The notes below the pieces were generated by a model. The model had not been told where the DNA came from and ran no database searches. It saw only the letters and a program-made list of their open reading frames with translations. Both the position numbers and the translations under genes were made by a program. From UBA1783 sp964449115 (GTDB lineage Bacteria > Bacillota_I > Bacilli_A > Erysipelotrichales > Erysipelotrichaceae), in assembly GCA_964449115.1 (NCBI GenBank), contig CAYUXW010000031.1:1-18984 (forward strand): a DNA stretch of 18,984 bases. The letters are read 5' to 3'. Below are positions 13,791-18,984 of this stretch, piece after piece. Positions within the stretch are counted from its first letter, which is position 1; each line of letters begins with the position of its first letter.

Positions 13791-14498
13791 TTAAATACGA
13801 TATAGACGATCAAGATATTTCTTTTCAATCTCTTCGTTATATTCTCTTCCACCATCAATATTCTGTGATTTATAGATTGGTGGAACAATTCCCTTAGCCA
13901 GCATAATTTCCACTGTTCTACAGACCACTGCTTCTAAAAGAATACCAGTAATAATAGTAGACATCCCACATATTTTTACTCCATCCATGCCATCAAGTTC
14001 TATAGCTGCATCACCTTCAGGGCACCTGTTATCTAAAACATAATCACAGATTTCATAAAGGTTTTTCCCACCACTATGCTTTGATTTTAATTTTTTAGAA
14101 ACTTCAAGTGAAGTTACCGCTACTGTCACTGCTCCTTTTTCCTTTGCTTTCAGGGCTACTTCAATTGATAGAGGATTTCTTCCTGAATTTGAAATAACAA
14201 ACACAATATCGTTTGGACGAATATCAACTTTTTTCATAAAAGTTGTACCAACTCCCTCAACAGCTTCATAAGCCCCCAAAGCAGGCTCCTTGATATTTTT
14301 AGAAGGAATAAAACCTCCAGCACGATGGGTTAATTCTAGCGCACTGCTATACGAGTGTCCTGAACCAAAAGCCTGTAAAATACCTCCATTTTCGATACTT
14401 CTGGCTAACTGTTGAGAAACTTTTTCAATATTGTCGTGTTGAGTTTCTTCAACTTCTCTGATTAAATTTTCAACTGTTACATAAACCTTATTTCTCAT
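13791..14498 (-). CDS. UPF0309-type SIS-domain phosphosugar-binding protein
   Basis: A 235-residue single SIS-domain protein of the UPF0309 (COG4821) type. Phosphosugar-binding motifs are GSGHS at 45-49 and SNSGRNP at 103-109. The family-like stretch RCPEGDA lies around 158-164. No helix-turn-helix domain is present, so it is not an RpiR regulator. The fold suggests binding or isomerising a phosphorylated (amino) sugar; the exact reaction for this family is not known to me. GGGAG lies five bases before the start. It follows asnS after a terminator, so it is either expressed by read-through or from a promoter I could not see. It differs clearly from the double-SIS protein at 2357. Confidence 0.8.
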   Translation of the reverse strand: MRNKVYVTVENLIREVEETQHDNIEKVSQQLARSIENGGILQAFGSGHSYSSALELTHRAGGFIPSKNIKEPALGAYEAVEGVGTTFMKKVDIRPNDIVFVISNSGRNPLSIEVALKAKEKGAVTVAVTSLEVSKKLKSKHSGGKNLYEICDYVLDNRCPEGDAAIELDGMDGVKICGMSTIITGILLEAVVCRTVEIMLAKGIVPPIYKSQNIDGGREYNEEIEKKYLDRLYRI

Positions 14499-14536
14499 AT
14501 AATCTCCCTTTTTTTTATATCATAACTATTATCAAG

Positions 14537-14563
14537 TAAAAAAGCCCGATTTAAAACCAGGCT
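14537..14563 (-). terminator. terminator of asnS
   Basis: On the minus strand AGCCTG and CGGGCT (with one U-G pair) form a GC-rich stem, followed directly by TTTTTT (14543-14538). It lies just after the asnS stop at 14570. Confidence 0.8.
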
Positions 14564-14569
14564 ATTATT

Positions 14570-15952
14570 TTAGAATTCTAAATTTCTTGGCGTTCTTGGA
14601 TAAGATGAAACATCTCTGATATTTTCCATTGCAGTAATATACATCAATAGTCTTTCAAAACCAACACCGAATCCTGAATGAATACAGCAACCGTATTTTC
14701 TTAAATCCAGATACCATTGCAGTGGCTCTACAGGAACATTCATTTCATGCATTCTATTTAATAATTGATCGTATCTTTCTTCTCTTTGTGACCCACCACA
14801 TAATTCACCAACTACCGGTATCAAAAGGTCAGTTGCAGCGACAGTTCTGTTATCATCATTTAATCGCATATAGAAAGCTTTACTTTCTTTAGGATAATTC
14901 ATGACAAATACTGGACCATGCTTCTCAGTTAAATATTTTTCATGTTCTGTCTGAATATCCATTCCCCAATGAACCTTATATTGGAAACTGTCTTCTACTT
15001 CCTTTAATTCGTTTAAAGCCTGTTCATAAGTAATTCTGGCAAAAGTGCTATCCACAACTTTTTTCAGTCTTTCAATTAAAGACTTGTCTTTATCAATAAA
15101 GTCATTGAAAAACTGCATTTCTTCAGGACAGTTAGCGAAAACATATTCAATACAGCTTTTAACCATATCTTCCATTAAGTTGATAATATCATCTAAATCC
15201 GCAAAGGCCATTTCTGGTTCACACATCCAGAACTCACTGGCATGCTTTTTAGTGTTTGAATTTTCCGCTCTGAATGTCGGACCAAAAGTATAGACATCTC
15301 TATAAGCCAAAGCATAGGCTTCAACATGTAATTGTCCTGATACGGTTAAAGAAGCTCTTTTGCCAAAGAAATCTTCTTCATATTTCCCATCTTCTCTAGT
15401 AGTAACTGTAAATGCTTCACCAGCTCCTTCAGCATCGTTTCCCGTGATGATTGGAGCATGGACATAGACAAACCCCTGGTCCTGGAAAAATTCATGCAGA
15501 GCCATAGCCAGAGCACTTCTGACTCTGAATACAGCATTAAAAGTATTTGTTCTAGGCCTCAAATGAGGAATTTCTCTTAAATATTCAAAAGAATGTCTTT
15601 TCTTCTGTAATGGATAGTCATTAGAACAGGCAGCATCGATAACAACTTCAGTTAACTCAAGTTCAAATGGTTGTTTCATTTTTGGGGTCAATTTAAACTT
15701 TCCAATAACAGTCATAGCTGTACCGGTTAAACTCTTAGATACTTCTTCAAAGTTCTGCAAAGCTGTAGTATAAACTAGCTGGCAGTTTTTAAAATATGTT
15801 CCATCATTAAGTTCAATAAAGCCTACCTGACCATTATTACGATTAGTTTTGACCCAACCCTGTAATTGAACATATTCCAAGCCATCAATTTCCATCATGT
15901 TATTAGCTAAAAACAGTTCATATAACTCTCTAATTGTCATAAATTCAAACAT
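14570..15952 (-). CDS. asnS: asparaginyl-tRNA synthetase
   Basis: Charges tRNA-Asn with asparagine in the cytoplasm. The 460-residue protein has an N-terminal OB-fold anticodon-binding domain (about 27-106, with GWVKTNR) and a class II catalytic core. Motif 2 is FRAENSNTKKHASEFWMCEPE (residues 227-247, split here as FRAEN...EFWMCEPE). Motif 3 is GFGVGFERLL near residue 427, followed by the SYPRTP ending typical of AsnRS. Asn identity, rather than Asp or Lys, is supported by overall wording and by the AAC specifier of the upstream T-box. The start at 15952 has AGGAGG nine bases upstream; a second in-frame ATG (codon 5) is less well placed. Expression is controlled by the T-box leader. Confidence 0.97.
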   Translation of the reverse strand: MFEFMTIRELYELFLANNMMEIDGLEYVQLQGWVKTNRNNGQVGFIELNDGTYFKNCQLVYTTALQNFEEVSKSLTGTAMTVIGKFKLTPKMKQPFELELTEVVIDAACSNDYPLQKKRHSFEYLREIPHLRPRTNTFNAVFRVRSALAMALHEFFQDQGFVYVHAPIITGNDAEGAGEAFTVTTREDGKYEEDFFGKRASLTVSGQLHVEAYALAYRDVYTFGPTFRAENSNTKKHASEFWMCEPEMAFADLDDIINLMEDMVKSCIEYVFANCPEEMQFFNDFIDKDKSLIERLKKVVDSTFARITYEQALNELKEVEDSFQYKVHWGMDIQTEHEKYLTEKHGPVFVMNYPKESKAFYMRLNDDNRTVAATDLLIPVVGELCGGSQREERYDQLLNRMHEMNVPVEPLQWYLDLRKYGCCIHSGFGVGFERLLMYITAMENIRDVSSYPRTPRNLEF

Positions 15953-15969
15953 AATCTTTTTCCTCCTAA

Positions 15970-16165
15970 AAAATAAAACGCCCCTGCAAGGAGCGTAAAA
16001 TTACCGCGGTACCATCCTTTTTGGTTCTTTTTTTCGTTAACGCCTGATTACGGGATTGTCTACTTGATTCTCCAATCCGACTCACAAAGTGTTCCAATTT
16101 CAAGCTACATAATTTAAGGTTCTCAGCTAATCCTTTTCTCTGTAAAATTTCTCACTTGATTGTTC
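15970..16165 (-). promoter_or_regulatory. T-box riboswitch leader of asnS, specifier AAC (Asn)
   Basis: The minus-strand leader contains the T-box core GGATGGTACCGCGG (16017-16004), which forms the antiterminator, followed by a terminator hairpin. Stem I begins near 16158, where AAGTG can pair with CACTT about 65 bases later. AAC (16093-16091) sits at the expected specifier position just before ACTTT, matching asparagine. Uncharged tRNA-Asn binding would let transcription continue into asnS. A weak promoter candidate (TTGAAA at 16209-16204, TTTAGA at 16186-16181) lies inside the end of rex. Confidence 0.92.
15971..15996 (-). terminator. T-box-controlled intrinsic terminator
   Basis: On the minus strand ACGCTCCT and AGGGGCGT form an 8-base stem (one U-G pair) with a three-base loop, followed by a T-rich run. 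It is mutually exclusive with the T-box antiterminator. Confidence 0.85.
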
Positions 16166-16177
16166 TTTGATCAAAGT

Positions 16178-16813
16178 CTATCTAAATTTCTTAATAATAT
16201 TTGTTTCAAATACCAATTCCTGAATCTTGGTAACTACATCAACCGTTTTAAGAGCCATGCCTTTTGGTACTTGAATATGAGTATGGGTAAAATCTATGAT
16301 TCCAATTACTCCACATTTTTGTAATCTTTCAACCAATTGCTGAGCATCCTGACTAATTGCCACAATCGCAATTCGGCAATCTTCCGGTATCCTCTTTTCA
16401 AGTTCATCAATGTGATATACAGGAATATTCTTTATCGTTTTCCCCACTATATCGGGTTTTATATCAAAGGCCATTACTATTTCACCAACAACATAATCCC
16501 AACGATTATAGTTTAGCAAAGCCTGACCTAAATTACCACACCCAATTAAGATAATTTTTTCATCAAAACCAGTTCCAAGCACTTCATTGAATACCTGAAT
16601 CAGTTTTTCAACATCATAACCATATCCCTGTTTGCCTAAACAACCGATAAAAGACAGATCTCTTCTTATAGTAGTAGAGGCAATATCAACCAATTCAGAA
16701 AGCTCACTTGACAATACTCTTTCGACATTATTAGATTTTAATCTTCTTAATGCCTTCAGGTATATTGGATATCGTTGTTTTGTCGCTTTTGGAACATTTT
16801 TACCGTATGTCAT
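16178..16813 (-). CDS. rex: redox-sensing transcriptional repressor Rex
   Basis: Rex senses the NADH/NAD+ ratio and represses fermentation and anaerobic genes when NADH is low. The 211-residue protein has an N-terminal winged helix with recognition region ASTTIRRDLSFIG (about 45-57) followed by LGKQGYGY (59-66), which matches the Rex hallmark. A Rossmann domain follows with GCGNLG at 91-96, and a C-terminal swapped helix. Length and order are normal. A Rex-like operator overlaps its -35 box, suggesting autoregulation. The start at 16813 has GGTGAT nine bases upstream. It is divergent from the dhaL-like gene and just upstream of the asnS T-box leader, with no visible terminator between them. 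Confidence 0.95.
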   Translation of the reverse strand: MTYGKNVPKATKQRYPIYLKALRRLKSNNVERVLSSELSELVDIASTTIRRDLSFIGCLGKQGYGYDVEKLIQVFNEVLGTGFDEKIILIGCGNLGQALLNYNRWDYVVGEIVMAFDIKPDIVGKTIKNIPVYHIDELEKRIPEDCRIAIVAISQDAQQLVERLQKCGVIGIIDFTHTHIQVPKGMALKTVDVVTKIQELVFETNIIKKFR

Positions 16814-16831
16814 ATTTTCATCACCACTAAT

Positions 16832-16860
16832 ATATTAACATATATGAATTAATTTGTTAA
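16832..16860 (-). promoter_or_regulatory. promoter of rex
   Basis: On the minus strand TTAACA (16860-16855) is followed after exactly 17 bases by TAATAT (16837-16832), about 19 bases before the rex start codon. The -35 box lies inside the Rex-like operator. Confidence 0.6.
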
Positions 16861-16880
16861 GATTCTAACATTTTTAACAA
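16854..16880. promoter_or_regulatory. Rex-type operator with an extra half-site
   Basis: TTGTTAA-GATT-CTAACAT (16854-16871) matches the clostridial Rex consensus TTGTTAA-N4-TTAACAA at 12 of 14 defined bases. A perfect right half-site TTAACAA follows at 16874-16880. It overlaps the rex -35 box and lies about 8 bases upstream of the dhaL -35 region. Confidence 0.65.
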
Positions 16881-16887
16881 TATTTAA

Positions 16888-16916
16888 ATTAAAAAGAGTT
16901 TATGGGATGATATAAT
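16888..16916 (+). promoter_or_regulatory. extended -10 promoter of the dhaL-dhaK operon
   Basis: TGATATAAT (16908-16916) is a perfect extended -10 element. The -35 region (ATTAAA at 16888, spacing 17) is poor, as expected for an extended -10 promoter. The start codon is 22 bases downstream. Confidence 0.6.
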
Positions 16917-16937
16917 ATATTTAAAGAAGGTGCAATT

Positions 16938-17546
16938 ATGATAATAACTAAACAGGAATTTGCGACTAGAATAATAAATGGTTGTGAAAAAATTAAGGCT
17001 CATGAGGCGGAATTAACAGAAATTGACTCTAATTTTGGTGATGCTGATCATGGTTTGACAATGGTAAAGATATCCAACGCTATTATTAATGCCATAAATT
17101 CATCAGAAGGTTCCATCAGAAAGATGCTGGAAGATATTGCGGAGGCAATCATGGAATTAAATGGCGGCAGTTCTGTTCCTTTATGGAATTCTTACTTTGA
17201 TGGCATGCAGCAAGCTGCTCCAGATACTAATGAACTGACCTTAGAACAGTTAAAAGATATTTTCACTGCTGGATATCAGGAATTTTCGGATATCTCTACC
17301 GCTAAGATTGGTGATAAAACAATGATGGATGCTTTAATATTAGCCAGCAGTGGTTTATTAAATGCTGAAAGCATTGAGCAGTTTTTTGAAATTGCTGCTG
17401 CAGAAGCAGCTTTTGGTGCTGAAGCAACCAAGAACTACACAGCCAAGTTTGGCAGAGCAAAAAGCTATGGTGAAAAAACACTGGGCACTCCAGATGCTGG
17501 AGCTCTGTCAATGTCCTACTTCTTTGAAGGAATGGCTGAAATATAA
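16938..17546 (+). CDS. dhaL: DhaL-like nucleotide-binding subunit of a DAK-family kinase
   Basis: A 202-residue DhaL-type subunit; in the PTS-linked kinase it holds ADP/Mg and passes phosphate to the sugar bound by DhaK. The three magnesium-binding aspartates are present as D30, D35 and D37 in DSNFGDADHG. Other family marks are GGSS near residue 76, GDKTMMDA and the C-terminal GRAKSYGEKTLGTPDAGA. Departures are DADHG for DGDHG and GGSSVP for the usual GGSSGP. AAGG lies seven bases before the start. It is the first gene of the operon, an inverted order compared with the common dhaK-dhaL-dhaM. Rex and extended -10 sites upstream suggest redox-linked expression. Confidence 0.88.
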   Translation: MIITKQEFATRIINGCEKIKAHEAELTEIDSNFGDADHGLTMVKISNAIINAINSSEGSIRKMLEDIAEAIMELNGGSSVPLWNSYFDGMQQAAPDTNELTLEQLKDIFTAGYQEFSDISTAKIGDKTMMDALILASSGLLNAESIEQFFEIAAAEAAFGAEATKNYTAKFGRAKSYGEKTLGTPDAGALSMSYFFEGMAEI

Positions 17547-17572
17547 TTTTTTTCAGAAAGGAGAGCAAATAT

Positions 17573-18568
17573 ATGATGAAAAAATTTATCAACAGTCCTG
17601 AAACCGTAACTGATGAACTTCTGGTTGGTTTAGGACTTGCTTTTAGTGATGTCTTATTCGTCGATGGACATATGGTTATCTCTAAAGACTTAGAAAAAGC
17701 TGATCGAGTTACCATCGTTACTTATGGCGGATCAGGACATGAACCGGCACAAAAAGGTTTCGTTGGAAAAGGGATGCTGGACATTCAGGTTGATGGTGAC
17801 ATATTTGCAGCGCCAAGTGGAAAACTGGTCTTTGAAGCACTGCAAAGAGCTGATAAGGGTCATGGTGTACTATTGCTAACCTTGAATTATGCTGGTGATC
17901 AGCTGGCAGGAAAACAAGCTATGAAACTGGCAACAAAAGCCAATCTGAATGTCAGACAGGTTATCACCGGTGAAGAAATCAAATATGAACCCGAAGGTGA
18001 AGATAATAAACGTGGACTGGCTGGAGCTGTAGCTTTATATCATATTGCAGCTGCAGCAGCAAATGAAGGAAAGTCACTAGATGAAGTAGCTGAAATTGCC
18101 CAAAGGTATGCTGATAATATGGCCAGCATTACTATCAAGACAACTGACGCTACTCATCCACAAAACGGGATGTCATTTGGCGATTTAGGTGAAACTGATA
18201 TGATGGAAATTGGAGCTGGTCAACATGGTGAAGGTGGCGGAGTAAGAGTTCCAATGAAAAACAGCAGAGAAACTATTCGTGCAGTTGCTCCAAAACTGAT
18301 TGAAGCAACAGGTCTTAAAAAAGGTGATAAAGCCTTTGTAATGGTCAATGGCTGTGGGGCAACAACAATGATGGAAATGCTGATCTTATATAAAGATACT
18401 GTTGAATATCTTAACGAACTGGGAATTGAAGTTGTTGCCAATATGGTTGGTGAAATCCTGACTGTTCAGGAAGCAGCAGGCTTCCAGCTTAACTTTGCCA
18501 AATGGGATGATGAATTTTTGAGATTATGGAATACGCCAGCTCATACACCAGTATTCTTCAGGGAGTAA
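17573..18568 (+). CDS. dhaK: DhaK-like substrate-binding subunit with an altered pocket
   Basis: A 331-residue DhaK-family subunit that binds a short ketose covalently through a histidine. The catalytic residues are conserved at E. coli positions: GGSGHEP gives Gly53 and His56, Asp109 lies in NYAGDQLAGK, and the hemiaminal His218 lies in GAGQHGEGG. Several neighbours differ from ordinary DhaK: the usual GDxxNF reads GDQLAG, GIHGEPG reads GQHGEGG, and the TSCTVP stretch is TTDATHP. These are substrate-side changes, so a related ketose such as erythrulose is possible besides dihydroxyacetone. Two adjacent ATG codons (17573, 17576) could start; GGAG is 9 or 12 bases away. No DhaM gene is in view, so the phosphate donor is unknown. 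Confidence 0.88.
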   Translation: MMKKFINSPETVTDELLVGLGLAFSDVLFVDGHMVISKDLEKADRVTIVTYGGSGHEPAQKGFVGKGMLDIQVDGDIFAAPSGKLVFEALQRADKGHGVLLLTLNYAGDQLAGKQAMKLATKANLNVRQVITGEEIKYEPEGEDNKRGLAGAVALYHIAAAAANEGKSLDEVAEIAQRYADNMASITIKTTDATHPQNGMSFGDLGETDMMEIGAGQHGEGGGVRVPMKNSRETIRAVAPKLIEATGLKKGDKAFVMVNGCGATTMMEMLILYKDTVEYLNELGIEVVANMVGEILTVQEAAGFQLNFAKWDDEFLRLWNTPAHTPVFFRE

Positions 18569-18573
18569 TTCTT

Positions 18574-18903
18574 ATGGCTGCTAAATATCTGCACATAGGA
18601 ATACCTGTTTTAAACAAAAAACCTGGTATGGTTTTCAATGAATGGGGTGGATTCTGGGTCAATGAATCGGTTGATGAATATGACTATAAAATTGAATATT
18701 TGAAATTTGAAGAAAAAACTAGATTTCCTGAAGTATTATCCAAGAAATGGCATGTAGCCTATCTGGTTGATGATGCTCAACCTTATATTGATGATGGTGA
18801 TGAGCTTTTGTTTGATGAAAGGATATCAGAGACAGTTCGACTGGCTTTCATTAGAAAAGAAGAAGCCATCATTGAGCTATATGAAGATAAAAGTCAGTTT
18901 TAA
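18574..18903 (+). CDS. small VOC (glyoxalase-like) superfamily protein
   Basis: A 109-residue protein starting MAAKYLHIGIPV, then a middle part with YKIEYLKFEE, a second half opening HVAYLVDD and an end of RLAFIRKEEAIIELYE. The repeated strand pattern and the spacing of His (KYLHIGI, WHVAYL) and Glu (IELYE) residues fit a single-domain VOC/glyoxalase-fold protein. Small VOC proteins of this kind occur in sugar-catabolic operons, so an isomerase or detoxifying role on a ketose phosphate or methylglyoxal is plausible; I cannot say which. I place the start at 18574 (GGGAG eight bases upstream); the frame is open further upstream inside dhaK. It lies five bases after dhaK and is the last gene of the operon. 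Confidence 0.65.
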   Translation: MAAKYLHIGIPVLNKKPGMVFNEWGGFWVNESVDEYDYKIEYLKFEEKTRFPEVLSKKWHVAYLVDDAQPYIDDGDELLFDERISETVRLAFIRKEEAIIELYEDKSQF

Positions 18904-18909
18904 TCTATA

Positions 18910-18931
18910 AAGGGACAATTAAATGTCCCTT
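18910..18931 (+). other. perfect hairpin without a U run
   Basis: AAGGGACA (18910-18917) pairs exactly with TGTCCCTT (18924-18931) around ATTAAA, starting seven bases after the VOC stop. CAGACTG follows, so it is not a standard terminator. It may protect the mRNA 3' end or back up the terminator that follows. Confidence 0.6.
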
Positions 18932-18943
18932 CAGACTGTTGAC

Positions 18944-18976
18944 AAACGACAATTTGAAAAAGAATTGTCGTTTTTT
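18944..18976 (+). terminator. strong intrinsic terminator of the dhaL-dhaK-VOC operon
   Basis: AAACGACAATT (18944-18954) pairs with AATTGTCGTTT (18963-18973) around an eight-base loop, and the stem runs into TTTTTT (18971-18976). Confidence 0.9.
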
Positions 18977-18984
18977 AATATATA

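Noticed and set aside
16165..16176. Palindrome CTTTGATCAAAG as an operator
   Set aside because: It lies just after the rex stop at the likely start of the T-box leader. A 12-base palindrome in AT-rich DNA with no other support is weak.
18939..18970. TTGACA at 18939 as a promoter -35 box
   Set aside because: No -10-like sequence occurs 16-18 bases downstream, and the region is occupied by the terminator hairpin.

Overview
The window looks like a chromosomal segment from a low-GC Firmicute. The evidence is an AT-rich sequence, strong AGGAGG-type ribosome binding sites, a T-box leader on asnS, a rex repressor gene, a mannose-class PTS and a heterodimeric ABC exporter of the Gram-positive type. 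The Erysipelotrichia are a reasonable guess, but nothing here fixes the taxon. All functions are read from motifs and family resemblance; no search was run.

Layout. Bases 1-59 hold four spaced copies of ACCCTAAA, probably the end of a mobile element that continues off the left edge. Next to it a minus-strand PTS operon (IIB, IIC, IID) runs towards the element. A SIS-domain sugar-phosphate enzyme is transcribed divergently from it (2357-3442). A perfect 15-base direct repeat lies between them, and no IIA gene is visible. A poorly characterised stretch (3572-4622) holds an anchored extracytoplasmic protein and a possible 35-residue membrane peptide.

From 12260 down to 4733 a series of minus-strand genes encodes an amidase-fold protein lacking key residues, an ABC-F ATPase, a YgjP-like metallopeptidase and a two-gene ABC exporter. 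The exporter has its own promoter, with a perfect palindrome touching the -35 box. Two small orphan genes follow, a lipoprotein (12539-13027) and a two-helix membrane protein (13379-13675), with a broken reading frame at 12320-12499.

The right-hand part holds a UPF0309-type SIS protein, asnS with an Asn-specific T-box leader, and rex, all on the minus strand. Divergent from rex is a plus-strand operon of dhaL-like, dhaK-like and small VOC-like genes, closed by a strong terminator. A Rex-type operator sits in the rex/dhaL intergenic region. Redox control of rex itself, and possibly of the kinase operon, is therefore likely.

The most interesting points are the DhaK/DhaL/VOC operon with an altered substrate pocket and no DhaM, the decayed amidase next to an ABC-F gene with a hairpin spanning its stop codon, the PTS/SIS module with its unexplained repeat operator, and the possible 35-residue peptide. 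I saw no CRISPR array, no tRNA or rRNA gene, and no clear new defence system.
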